Assembly (NCBI GenBank): GCA_026182355.1
Contig: JAPFBL010000599.1
Span: 124,001 to 188,000 of the forward strand
DNA: 64,000 bases
Source: Hermatobates lingyangjiaoensis
Lineage: Eukaryota > Arthropoda > Insecta > Hemiptera > Hermatobatidae
Reading direction: 5' to 3'
In this document: positions 18,768-27,205 of the stretch, piece by piece
Layout of the letters: every line of letters begins with the position of its first letter
Position numbering within the stretch: the stretch's first letter is position 1
Notes under the pieces: model-generated
Told to the model about the DNA's origin: nothing
What the model saw: only the letters and a program-made list of their open reading frames with translations
Databases searched by the model: none
Translations under genes and position numbers: made by a program

Positions 18768-19030
18768 CAATGATCAAACCACAATAAGAAAATGGGAAAG
18801 CAAGACTAAGATCTTTCAACCGTAACAAGCGGTCTTCGTCACAGTGAAAAACCCAACTGATCTTTCAACCGTAACAAGCGGTCTTCGTCAGAGTCAAAAA
18901 CCCAACTCTGACGAAGACCGCTTGTTACCGTTGAAAGATCAGTTGGGTTTTTGACTCTGACGAAGACCGCTTGTTACAGTTGAAAGATCTTAGTCTTGTT
19001 TTCCCATTTTTTATTGTGGTTTGATCATAT
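18768..19030. mobile_element. Double-centre foldback, family A
   Basis: The inner ribozyme segment (GATCTTTCAACCGTAACAAG and its inverse) is present four times: two inverted pairs nested around CCCAACTCTGACG. Outer arms are the standard family A ends. The outermost plus ribozyme (18953-18995) keeps CTGACGA, GAAA, AGATCT and AGTC, with CAGT weakening stem II. Confidence 0.75.
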
Positions 19031-19084
19031 ATATATATATATATAATATATATATATACCACAATTAAGTGGTATATATAACCA

Positions 19085-19215
19085 CTTATGAGTCACCGCC
19101 CTGCCTTCCTGCGAAACTCTTCGCTCTTCACACCTTCTGATGACGACGATGGTCAAAATATCGATGTGAGTTATGTCTGTGTCTTTCTGTGTGTTTCCTT
19201 TGTTATGAATTTATT
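19085..19215 (+). mobile_element. Ribozyme family C element
   Basis: AGTCACCGCCCTGCCTTCC, CTTCTGATGA, GAC/GTC, then AAAA instead of GAAA, ATATC and GATGTGAG. The invariant G is lost, so the hammerhead (19127-19168) should be inactive. Confidence 0.6.
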
Positions 19216-19600
19216 ATATATAATGTTGTTTCTTTCTGGGCTAAAAACCAAATACGCAATCACCCAAAAACACAATTTGAATTTTCAAAATCCCGTTACA
19301 ATTGATAAAGAAAAACACTTGTGGAAAAGACTAGCAAAAGAAATAATCCATATAGAAAGAACCACAAACGCATCCAACTCAAGAACAGATATAGAAAAAT
19401 TCAGTCAAACATACACAAACATTTTTTCACAAATAAACTAACATGCGTTAGAAGAAAGCGCTTAATTTTGCTAAACCGTATAAAAGAAGTAAAAACTGGG
19501 TCTTCTAAACACTCAAGAAGAAACATAACAAAAATGGAATCGTCAGGACAATGTGGAGCCCTAGAAACTTCCCGTTAGTTATTTAATATGTAAAGGGTAT
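19216..19600 (+). other. Open frames of unknown nature
   Basis: Frames of 117 codons (19088-19441, starting inside the family C repeat) and 85 codons (19321-19578) overlap. The first reads NLNFQNPVTIDKEKHLW and is Lys/Asn-rich; the second is basic. I recognise no domain. A decayed N-terminal piece of a PLE or another element is possible but unproven. Confidence 0.25.
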
Positions 19601-19741
19601 TATACAAATGGGGAAAAAACAACAAAAGAAGGACACACAACAGACTTCCCGGGTAAACAAATGTAAGTCACTAGAGAGTTTCTTATCAATGTAGTACAAA
19701 AACAGGTTGAAACACGAAAATCTGTAGTTTATTTTTTTTTT

Positions 19742-20560
19742 TGTTACAGAATAGAATAGAATAGAATAATATTTGTATTTAAAGTATAAACTTTATACAA
19801 AGGAGTATTACATTGCTTCATAGTTTAAAATTCACATGCTAGTATTTTCAAGCCATAATATTATCAATAATAACGAAATACATAAAAAACAAAACAAATA
19901 AATTCTTAAATATACTGATATTTGAATATTTCTTAAAAGCTCTTCTTTTGTTTTCTCCTTTTTATTGTTCATTTAATATAAAAGCTCTAATTTTTAAAAT
20001 ATTTACAAAATAGTTAAAAAACTTTTTACGAAATAATTAAAAATTTATAGCATAGTTGAAAACCTAATTACAAAATAGTTAAATATTACAAAATAGTAAT
20101 TACAAAACTACTATTATTACTATTACTATTATTACTAATTACAAAATAGTTTTTCTTTTTTTTTTTTTTTTTAATTTCCTTTTCTCCTTTTTATTATTCG
20201 TTTAAAATAAAAGCTCTAATTTTTAAAATATTTACAAAAAAGTAAAATATATTTGCAGCCTGCCTTTTGTGTACAATTCCTAGGAGAGAGGCAAGGTTGG
20301 TTTCATCCGACCACTCGTTATTGAAAAAGCTGTGGGGTAAGAAGGCTTGCCGTTGAGGGCCATAGATAGGACATCTCAATAGTATATGGGCCAAAGTCTC
20401 ACATTCCTGCATATTACATATTGTACAGAGCTCCTCAGTTTTAATTTTATATAAGATACCTCTGAACGAAAGGTGTAGGCTGTCACCGCCTGCTGTTCTT
20501 AATTGCGCTAGTGTTCTTTGATAATTATATGTTAAATTGAGATCTGATTTAAATAGCTAG
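19742..20560 (-). mobile_element. 3' end of a non-LTR retrotransposon (LINE)
   Basis: The minus strand carries a C-terminal coding remnant (20197-20560), then an AT-rich 3' region ending in an AGAATAGAAT-type short repeat (19747-19770), the kind of terminal microsatellite seen in many CR1/Jockey-group LINEs. The last about 70 bp of the coding end is duplicated downstream: TAAAAGCTCTAATTTTTAAA at about 19980-20000 and again at about 20207-20227. The element is 5' truncated; sequence at 20560-20830 may be more of it with stops. Confidence 0.6.
20197..20560 (-). pseudogene. LINE ORF2 C-terminal fragment
   Basis: About 115 codons remain open. In order the translation gives YQRTLAQLRTAGGDSLHLSF, then CTICNMQECETLAHILLRCP, IYGPQRQAFL and KIRAFILNE followed by stop. 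The CxxC...H....C arrangement with HILLRCPIY is the typical zinc-knuckle-like end of CR1/Jockey/L2-type LINE ORF2 proteins, lying after the reverse transcriptase. No RT motif is present and stops occur upstream, so it is a dead remnant. A cellular gene is unlikely because an element-like 3' tail follows. Confidence 0.6.
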
Positions 20561-20593
20561 TGTTTATGTGGTTAAAAACTGTTTATTATTCTA

Positions 20594-20830
20594 CTATAAT
20601 TTACTGTAAGAAGAGCTTTGTATTTTATGGAAGTCCTGTAACTTAAGTCTATTGGAGTAATTCTTGAGGATTGTGTTCCTTGACTCATTGCTGATCCTGC
20701 TTGTTAGAATATTTTGATTGTCAATAGAACTGGCAAAGAACTGTTTAACCTGAGAAACCCAATTCAATCTCGTAGCGTTGGTAGGTACGGTATCCAGGTA
20801 ATGCAGACGCTCAAAGTATTTCCTCACTAA
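20594..20830 (-). pseudogene. Possible further LINE coding fragment
   Basis: A 77-codon frame includes HYLDTVPTNATRLNWVSQVK. It lies directly upstream of the LINE C-terminal fragment on the same strand, separated by about 35 bp with stops. I do not recognise a motif; the assignment rests on position. Confidence 0.3.
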
Positions 20831-20979
20831 CCTAGTTTCTTCTAAAGAAGTCCTGAAGACTTCGATCAGCCAAGTTAACTTGTTATTATATTTTTTGGTT
20901 GTTTGGTTTAGCTCTCTTATGATGTTCTAACGAAAGGCTTTAAAGCATTTTAATTAATATATATTGTTTATTGTGGTAT

Positions 20980-20980
20980 T

Positions 20981-21010
<30 letters not shown>
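20980..21010. repeat. (AC)n microsatellite
   Basis: About 15 AC repeats next to a (TA)n. Confidence 0.95.
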
Positions 21011-21013
<3 letters not shown>

Positions 21014-21071
21014 ATATATATATATATATGAAAACAAACGACAAGGAAAAAAAGAAAACAGATAGAAAAAA

Positions 21072-21108
21072 TGCTCTGAGGCCTTTCAATTTATGTCATC
21101 AGAGAGCA
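21072..21108 (-). ncRNA. Hammerhead ribozyme motif, family I, left arm
   Basis: Exact reverse-complement partner of 21154-21190, with all core bases intact. Confidence 0.6.
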
Positions 21109-21153
21109 AACAAGGTAAGAACTGAGTTCTGAGTTCTCAGTTCTTACCTTGTT

Positions 21154-21190
21154 TGCTCTCTGATGACATAAATTGAAAGGCCTCAGAGCA
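21154..21190 (+). ncRNA. Hammerhead ribozyme motif, family I, right arm
   Basis: TGCTCT (21154-21159), CTGATGA (21160-21166), CATAAATT, GAAA (21175-21178), box AGGCCT, cleavage C, then AGAGCA (21185-21190). Stem I is a perfect 6-bp helix. Stem II is only 8 nt and pairs weakly, the chief doubt. The box is a palindrome that pairs between molecules rather than within one. Confidence 0.6.
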
Positions 21191-21265
21191 TTTTTTCTAT
21201 CTGTTTTCTTTTTTTTCTTGTGGTTTGTTTTCATTGATTGCATCACGTGTTTATTGTGATTCATC

Positions 21266-21299
<34 letters not shown>

Positions 21300-21305
<6 letters not shown>

Positions 21306-21415
21306 TAGAATTTAAAAAAGAACACATAGAAAGGAAACCACTGAACTCACTACTATATTTCGATGTCCTCGTCTTCAGGAAAAGAAGTGAATCGCTCCAA
21401 AGACTGATAACGACT
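21300..21415 (-). mobile_element. Family F fragment with hammerhead core
   Basis: Minus strand at 21345-21383: CTGAAGA, a short CGAGGACATC stem II region, GAAA, box ATAT, A, then GTAGTGAG. Core bases are intact; stem II and stem I are weak. It lies between (TA)n tracts, next to the PLE. Confidence 0.55.
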
Positions 21416-21462
21416 ATATATATATATATATGATCAAACCACAATAAGAAATGGGAAAACAA

Positions 21463-21505
21463 GACTAAGATCTTTCAACCGTAACAAGCGGTCTTCGTCA
21501 GAGTC
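21463..21505 (-). ncRNA. Hammerhead ribozyme motif in PLE terminal repeat, family A (intact)
   Basis: Minus strand: GACT, CTGACGA, stem II A(G)ACCG/CGGTT with CTTGTTA loop, GAAA, box AGATCT, cleavage T, AGTC. Stem I GACT/AGTC is perfect; position 7 of the core is free in hammerheads, so CTGACGA is consensus. It lies directly downstream of the PLE ORF end. Confidence 0.7.
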
Positions 21506-21674
21506 AAAAACCCAACTGAACACTAGATGCAGAAAACATCTGGTGAGGAGTTGAGAAGAGTGGGAGGGAAGAGTGGTATTTTAAAAGGGTGAAAGCACAA
21601 GAAAGGACTAATGTCCAGAAAGGGATGTTTGGGGAAACAAAGGAGTACAGTAAGAAAAAGTAAAAAACTATCCG

Positions 21675-22979
21675 CTAGCTGTCAACCCTCTTTGAAGAGG
21701 CTATTGCCCTCGTGACGAAAGTATCAAGTTTGAAGAGACCGTTACTAATGTTTATAATATTAGATCTATTAAATTTAATTAGAGACGATTCAATAATATT
21801 TCTTAACAACATTGATTTTTCATAGGTAATAAATTTAGCTCCTCTCCAATCAATATGATGATTTTCATTTTTTATATGCAAGAATAAGGCACTACTGTTT
21901 TCCTGTCTACTTACGTTATATTGGTGTTGTTTTACACGTGTTTTTAATGATTTACCAGTTTGACCAATATAAATTTTATGGCAATTTTTGCACGGAATTT
22001 TATAAATACCAGCGGAATCCAATTCGCTTGGAGAGTTTTTTATTAACATATTACCCACGTTATTACGATTAGAAAACACTATATTAAAATCAAGTTGTTT
22101 GGCTAATCTTGGAAGGGGGTCCAATGATTCGTGGTATGGCAAAACTATAGAATTTGATAATAAAAGGGGCTCTTTTGAAGTATTAGAGAAAGTTTTTTTA
22201 GCACCCTTCAAAGCTAAATCGATATAAGAAGAGGGGTATTTTAATGAAAGGGCAATTGACCTAATGTTATTAATCTCTTCATTAAGAAATTCTGGAGAGG
22301 AAACTCTTAAAGCTCTCAAAAACATATTTCTAAAAACAGAAATTTTAACATTTTTTGGATGCGACGAATAAAAATGAACGTATGCAAGTACATTCGTAGG
22401 TTTTCTATATACACTAAAGCGTAACTCATTAGGTAACCTATGGATCAGGACATCTAAGAAGGGCAAATTACCACTTATTTCTTCTTCCATTGTGAATTTG
22501 ATTGTCGGCACTAATGAATTCAATTTTGTTAGGAAATCAACTTTATTTAAAGATTTGGGACAAATGCAAAGAATATCGTCAACATATCTATACCATTTAA
22601 CATTTTTGGGCAAAATTGAGCTTAACATTTTACTCTCAAAAAACTCCATATATAAATTACTTAGGAGGGGGGATAAACAGTTACCCATAGCAAGACCAAA
22701 TTTTTGTATATAATAATTATTTTCAAATTGAAAATGACAATCTACCACACATAACTTAATTAACTCTATTATAGTGGTAGATGGAAGGGGAAGGGAATAA
22801 TTAATTAATTCCTCCTGGAGTAAGCTCAACAGATCAGTTACAGGTACATTCGTAAAAAGAGACTTCACATCGAAACTGATTAATCTATAATTTTTGTTCA
22901 TGTTGACGCTTTTTAATTTTTTAATTGGAAAAATTTCAGGCAGCCATATAAAAAACAATGTGGATTTAATTAAAAAATT
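21675..22979 (-). CDS. Penelope-like reverse transcriptase with GIY-YIG endonuclease, N-terminally truncated
   Basis: About 430 codons remain open to the stop at 21675. RT signatures in order: FDVKSLFTNVP (D30, motif A), GLAMGNCLSPLLSNLYMEFF (88-107, motif B), YVDD (125-128, motif C), LPFLDVLIHR (165-174), VYRKPTN with HFYSSHP (183-201), a pattern typical of PLEs and telomerase-related RTs. The endonuclease follows: GIY (317-319), CKNC (323-326, the PLE zinc pair), YIG (330-332), catalytic-type Arg341 and His345, and Glu390. RT fingers and the N-terminal region are missing, and the frame runs into the terminal repeat at about 22978 without a good ATG (the 5'-most start-like codon is TTG at 22958). 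RT and endonuclease domains are unbroken, so the copy is young, but it is probably not autonomous. Confidence 0.9.
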   Translation of the reverse strand, partial: NFLIKSTLFFIWLPEIFPIKKLKSVNMNKNYRLISFDVKSLFTNVPVTDLLSLLQEELINYSLPLPSTTIIELIKLCVVDCHFQFENNYYIQKFGLAMGNCLSPLLSNLYMEFFESKMLSSILPKNVKWYRYVDDILCICPKSLNKVDFLTKLNSLVPTIKFTMEEEISGNLPFLDVLIHRLPNELRFSVYRKPTNVLAYVHFYSSHPKNVKISVFRNMFLRALRVSSPEFLNEEINNIRSIALSLKYPSSYIDLALKGAKKTFSNTSKEPLLLSNSIVLPYHESLDPLPRLAKQLDFNIVFSNRNNVGNMLIKNSPSELDSAGIYKIPCKNCHKIYIGQTGKSLKTRVKQHQYNVSRQENSSALFLHIKNENHHIDWRGAKFITYEKSMLLRNIIESSLIKFNRSNIINISNGLFKLDTFVTRAIASSKRVDS

Positions 22980-23066
22980 GTTACGGTTGAAAGATCTTAG
23001 TCTTGTTTTCCCATTTCTTATTGTGGTTTGATCATTGATTGTTGTTTCACGTGTTTATGTGAAATC

Positions 23067-23089
<23 letters not shown>

Positions 23090-23097
<8 letters not shown>

Positions 23098-23215
23098 ATA
23101 AAAGTATGGACCGTGGAATAGAAACAAAACTATAGTTTATCGGGACTAGGTCAGTTCTGGATCTGACCGAGTCCTGATAATCTATAGTTTTGTATATATA
23201 TATACGTTATAAACT
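23090..23215. mobile_element. Mini-foldback, family D
   Basis: AAAACTATAGTTTATCGGG, ACTAGGTCAG meets CTGACCGAGTCCTGATAA, CTATAGTTTTG after a few bases. The outer left end GATAAAAGTATGGACCGTGG matches 10665 and 25840. Confidence 0.75.
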
Positions 23216-23287
23216 AAAAATATACTAGCATAGATATACAAGTATACAAGTATTTATAAAAGTGTACATATACTTGAAAGAAAGGAT

Positions 23288-23318
<31 letters not shown>

Positions 23319-23330
23319 TGTGTGTGTGTG
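23288..23330. repeat. (TA)n then (GT)n
   Basis: Compound dinucleotide repeat. Confidence 0.9.
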
Positions 23331-23339
23331 TAACATAAT

Positions 23340-23520
23340 TTCACAATAAATTTATAAAAAAAGCCAAGCTAAACTACATAAAAAATAAAAAAAAGACTAA
23401 TATCTTATCATCTTCAGAGTCAAATCTCAGTTGATATCTTAGTCTTTTGAATGATCTCCATCTTTTTTTTCTCATTTCTTATTATAGTTTTTTTTTTATT
23501 TGTGTTTATACATAGCTTTA
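23340..23520. mobile_element. Very decayed family A-like foldback
   Basis: AAAAAGACTAATATCTTATC, TCTTCAGAGTC then GATATCTTAGTCTTTTG, TCATTTCTTATTATAG keep the family A order with many substitutions, so this is an older copy. Confidence 0.5.
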
Positions 23521-24400
23521 ATTCTTTTTTTTTTATTTTTCTGGTTTTCGTATTTCTTCAACCTAGAAAGAAATGTTTACTGGAAGAACTTGTGTCTTAA
23601 TTTTTAAAACTGTACAATTTTTTTGATTAGGGTTTGTTTTGTGTTGAAACAAATTCTTAATTAAAATAATTTTTATCTTTCACCAAAATAAAGAAGAGAA
23701 ATGTTTTTCTTTTCTATAAAAAATAAAGTTAATTATGATGTTTTCTTTAACAATTATATTATTATAAAAAGATATTTAGTTTTGTTTAAAAGCTAATAAA
23801 ATATGTTTTAACACTCGTTTTGCATAGTTAGTAAAGTTAATTTTTGTTATGAGATGATATTAGAATGAAATTACGATATTAAAATGTGTAATTATTCAAG
23901 ACAAGCTCTTATTAACATATATCTATATATATAAATAACAATTAGTTTTTGTGTGAGCACTTAAGCTGAAGGAAGGCTCAATGAATTTGAATGACCTGCT
24001 TGTACTCACTCCGCAATATGCAAATAATACCTAATTATACTTCATCTCATCGTTCAACAAACTCAAATTACTGCATAGTCATTCCCTTGCAGAGCGTTAA
24101 ATATAACTATTATATAGTAAATGTTTATACAAAATTGTAATAAACAAATTATATGTTTCCTATCAAAAAGCTGTCAATCTTTTATTTTGATTTATAATAA
24201 GTTGTATTAAGAAATTGAGAACAATTCATAATATACCCTTATATGCTGACTAATATTTATGGCTATACAGATATACCATTTTCACCTAATTAGTATGGAG
24301 CATATACCGTCTTTCTTCGAAAATAATACACAGCCATACTTTCTTTTTAGGCCCAAAATACGTGCTAAGGCGTAAATTAGTGTTTCTTCTAAATCAAGGT
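23521..24400. other. AT-rich sequence, nothing recognised
   Basis: No ORF above background and no repeat recognised. Confidence 0.5.
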
Positions 24401-24439
24401 AATATGTTTGTAAGGTTTTTGTTTTTTCCTCTGAATTTC

Positions 24440-24880
24440 TTTTCATTTTTGACTCTTTCTTTCATGGTTTTGTAATTTGCTGTGTTTATTACTGTCTGTT
24501 GTAGTTTTTGCTGTTTTGAAAATGTGGTTTTTGGTGTTCTGAATAATTAATAATACGCAATTAGGTTTAAACGACAAATGTCTGTTTTTTAAATAATAAT
24601 AATCATAATAACACTAGGTATTTTATGATACTTTTATGGTTCTCTGGGTACTATAATTGTTGTTTGTGTCGTTTGTTTTCTGTTGGATGGTGTCCGATGA
24701 TGTATTTATCTTGCTTTACTTATGTCGTTTAATAAACTGTTTTTTAGCCTTGAAAATGCCAAACAACTTTTGGCGAAACGTCGGCTGATGATCAGGAGTT
24801 GTATGTTTTATGACCAAAATCCTCAATAACCCCTTATGTGAATTTGAAATATCAATGGTCGAGAAACTATATCAATATTA
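24440..24880 (+). mobile_element. Family G element
   Basis: 24640-24880 matches 29205-29440 closely, including GTTTTCTGTTGGATGGTGTCC, TTGAAAATGCCAAACAAC, TTTTGGCGAAACGTCGGCTG and GTCGAGAAACTATATCAATAT. The hammerhead-like part has GCCAA/TTGGC stem II, GAAA, box ACGT and C, but the first core box is CTTGAAAA, not CUGANGA. Confidence 0.65.
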
Positions 24881-25064
24881 TCTATATATATTTATACCAT
24901 ATATATAAAATATATAGGATGGCAGAAAATCTTCTTGAAGGCATATTTTGTTGAAATGTAATTAAAATCTGGGAATTACCACCTTCTATTCGTAAGACTG
25001 TCAGGTCAAACTGGAACAGCATAGTTTGTAAGTCGTAAATGCCGAAGCTGCGGCACATTTCAAC

Positions 25065-25068
<4 letters not shown>

Positions 25069-25121
<53 letters not shown>
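25069..25121. repeat. (TA)n microsatellite
   Basis: About 26 pure TA repeats, one of the longest in the window. Confidence 0.95.
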
Positions 25122-25123
<2 letters not shown>

Positions 25124-25352
25124 CATTGATCAAACCACAAAAAGAGATGGGAAAACAAGACTAAGATCTTTCAACCGTAACAAGCGGTCTTCGTCAGAGT
25201 CAAAAACCCAACTGTTTTTTGGGTTTCAGTTGGGTTTTTGACTCTGACGAAGACCGCTTGTTACGGCTGAAAGATCTTAGTCTTGTTTTCCCATTTCTTA
25301 TTGTGGTTTGATCATTGATTGTTATTTCAGTGTTCATGTGAGATCTGTTTTA
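25124..25352. mobile_element. Complete foldback, family A
   Basis: Arms meet at CCCAACTGTTTTTTGGGTTTCAGTTGGG. The minus ribozyme (25159-25201) is exact consensus; the plus copy (25240-25282) has CGGC, which loses one stem II pair. Confidence 0.85.
25159..25201 (-). ncRNA. Hammerhead ribozyme motif, family A (intact)
   Basis: Identical in sequence to the PLE terminal-repeat ribozyme at 21463-21505: GACT, CTGACGA, ACCG/CGGT stem, GAAA, AGATCT, T, AGTC. Confidence 0.7.
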
Positions 25353-25374
25353 TATATATATATATATATATACA

Positions 25375-25845
25375 AAAATAAAGTTTATCGGGACTCGGTC
25401 CGTTCATCAGGTTCAAATTAAACTCTTATTGCCAACGTTTCGGTTTTTATTTAAAACATTTTTCATAAGGAGAAGTATAAATGTTGAAACAGAAAAACTA
25501 AGTATAACATTACAAATTATTTTAAAAGAAAAATAGTCTGTGGATTTCAACAACAACTGAAGTTTGAATGAACACGTAACACTGAACTGTGAGCTCAGTT
25601 TTCAAAGAGTTCAGTGTTATGTGTTCATTCAAACTTCAGCTGTTGTTGAAATCCACAGACTATTTTTCTTTTAAAATAATTTGTAATGTAATACTTAGTT
25701 TTTTGTTTCAACATTTATACTTCTGCCTATGAATAAGGTAATAAATAAAAACCGAAACGTTGGCAATGAGAGTTTAATTTGAACCTGAAGAACTGACCAA
25801 GTCCCAATAAACTTTAGTTTTGTTTCTATTCCACGGTCGATACCT
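25375..25845. mobile_element. Complete foldback, family D
   Basis: Arms of about 225 bp meet at GAACTGTGAGCTCAGTTTTC near 25590. Landmarks: GTTTATCGGGACTCGGTCCG, GCCAACGTTTCGGTTTTTAT and ACTAAGTATAACATTAC, all mirrored. Hammerhead-like parts: GGTTTTAAATAAAAACC then GAAA, box ACGT, T, GG, preceded by TATGAAA rather than CUGANGA. A second CTGATGA or CTGAAGA near the outer end is followed by GATAAAC, not GAAA. Confidence 0.85.
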
Positions 25846-25849
25846 TTAT

Positions 25850-25945
25850 CAATATATATATATATATATCGATACCTTTATCTATATATATATATCGATA
25901 CCTTTATCAATATATATATATATATATATATATATTGAAAAAGAC
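25850..25945. repeat. (TA)n interrupted by CGATACCTTTATC
   Basis: Three copies of CGATACCTTTATC(A/T) separated by TA repeats. The spacer equals the end of family D, suggesting repeated slippage or nested insertion at the same end. Confidence 0.8.
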
Positions 25946-25982
25946 GAGCCAATCACTGTTGCGTATCATTTTGGACACTTCT
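25938..25982 (+). repeat. Dispersed repeat K
   Basis: GAAAAAGACGAGCCAATCAC, TGTTGCGTATCATTTTGGAC is the inverse of 10583-10640. Confidence 0.65.
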
Positions 25983-26470
25983 TATTGTTTGTGGGTGTTT
26001 TTTCGTTAGACACCTTTCTCTTTCGCACACTCCGTCTGCTTGGCCGCCTCAGCCTTCACTCCAGGGGAGGGCTCACAGTCCCTACTTAATTTTCCAATAG
26101 AGTTGGATGAAGGTCTTGGCGTCCTTGCTTTGAAGTGTACGTCGTCAAATTTGGTGTTTTCTATGGGCTTAGTGGATTTCATTAGATACTAGTTGTTGGT
26201 GTAGATTCTATTGTTGTGGGTGTATGGAGAACCATCTTTCCTCTTCGTCTTCCTCGTACGCTTAGCCGCCTCCGCCATCCTTCCTGGAGAGGGCTCGCAG
26301 TCCCTACTTTAGGTTCACAGAGGGTAGGAATGACATCGACGTCCTCACATAGAAGAGTTCCTCGTAAGAATATGGTCCGGGCTATGGGCGTTATGGGTTG
26401 AAGTTTGAGTATGTGTGGCGTTTGTAGTTGGAGCCTTTGCTACAGTGCTTTCTTAAGGAATGCGTGGCGC
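25983..26470 (+). repeat. Diverged tandem duplication, about 230-bp offset
   Basis: TTGGCCGCCTCAGCCTTCACTCC, GGGAGGGCTCACAGTCCCTACTT (about 26040-26088) resembles TTAGCCGCCTCCGCCATCCTTCC, GAGAGGGCTCGCAGTCCCTACTT (about 26262-26312). Short frames here lack domains. Not identified. Confidence 0.55.
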
Positions 26471-26498
26471 CTTCCTTGGTAAGGATTATATATAATGT

Positions 26499-26499
<1 letters not shown>

Positions 26500-26540
<41 letters not shown>

Positions 26541-26590
26541 TAATTTTGTTGTATATATATAATTTTGTAAATATATATATATATATACCA
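26500..26590. repeat. (TA)n tracts
   Basis: TA repeats at 26500-26536 and 26565-26587 around an ATAATTTTG-rich spacer. Confidence 0.9.
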
Positions 26591-26599
26591 TGATAAACG

Positions 26600-26745
26600 G
26601 AAATGGTACGGCAGGACAGATACAACAAAATAAACTGTGATACATAGACAAAAACATAACAAAGGCTCACTTTTCAATATTTCGACCGTAATGGCGGTCG
26701 TCCTTAGGAGAAGAAGTGAATTGACAGAGGGATGACAGTCAACTC
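26600..26745 (-). mobile_element. Family E single-arm element, decayed hammerhead
   Basis: Minus strand 26670-26715: CTTCTTCTC, CTAAGGA, strong stem II GACCG/CGGTC, GAAA, box ATAT, T, GAAAAGTGA. Only the first core box departs from consensus (CUAAGGA for CUGANGA). Confidence 0.55.
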
Positions 26746-27205
26746 ATATTTATATATATATGTAAGATTTATCAAAACTCGGTTACTTCCCTATATTTAA
26801 AACTTTTTTAATAGGTTCATATCACATCTATATATTCTTTTTATATCCTTATAGAAAACCATAATTATTATCTCAAGTATATAACAAGATTTTAATAAAC
26901 ACTTGAAATAAAAATCAATTGTAAAGACCACAGTAAGGGAGTTTACCACCTTTTAGTTTTAAGTTTAATTTATAGGCGTCCTTTCGGATGTATTATTGAC
27001 CTTTTTTCTATGCATTCCATACAATAAATCTAATATTTAAATTTTGAAATATGAATTGTAAGTGATTAACTAATATATGTTGATATTTGTGACCAGCATT
27101 TATATATTTGTTTAGATTATTCACAATATTGAAACGGTTTAAGAGTCATTATTATTTGTTCGTAAGGATATTAATTTATTTAAATTTCTAATTAAAAAAT
27201 AATTA
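26746..27205. other. AT-rich sequence with a family A scrap
   Basis: 26886-26940 has AGATTTTAATAAACACTTG, AAATAAAAATCAATTG, a worn family A end. Nothing else recognised. Confidence 0.45.

Larger units (their letters stand above)
21030..21242. mobile_element. Near-perfect foldback, ribozyme family I
   Basis: Left arm about 21046-21126 and right arm about 21133-21225 are almost exact reverse complements around a loop with GAGTTCTGAGTTCTCAG. Each arm holds the complete hammerhead. The right end continues TTGATTGCATCACGTG, similar in layout to family A ends. (TA)n lies on both sides. Confidence 0.85.
21431..23075 (-). mobile_element. 5'-truncated Penelope-like element with inverted terminal repeats
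   Basis: The element is bounded by family A repeats in opposite orientations. On the left, 21431-21516 runs from TGATCAAACCACAATAAG through an intact ribozyme (21463-21505). On the right, 22978-23072 runs from TTGTTACGGTTGAAAGATC out to GTTTATGTGAAATC. Inside is a minus-strand ORF with RT and GIY-YIG endonuclease. The 5' coding part is missing and the right repeat begins in the stem II loop of the ribozyme. EN-containing PLEs are known to occur as 5'-truncated copies with repeats in inverted arrangement. Confidence 0.85.

Noticed and set aside
21675..22979. Group II intron or telomerase as the source of the RT
   Set aside because: The RT is fused to a GIY-YIG domain with the CxxC pair and has the HFYSSHP motif, which together indicate a Penelope-like element.
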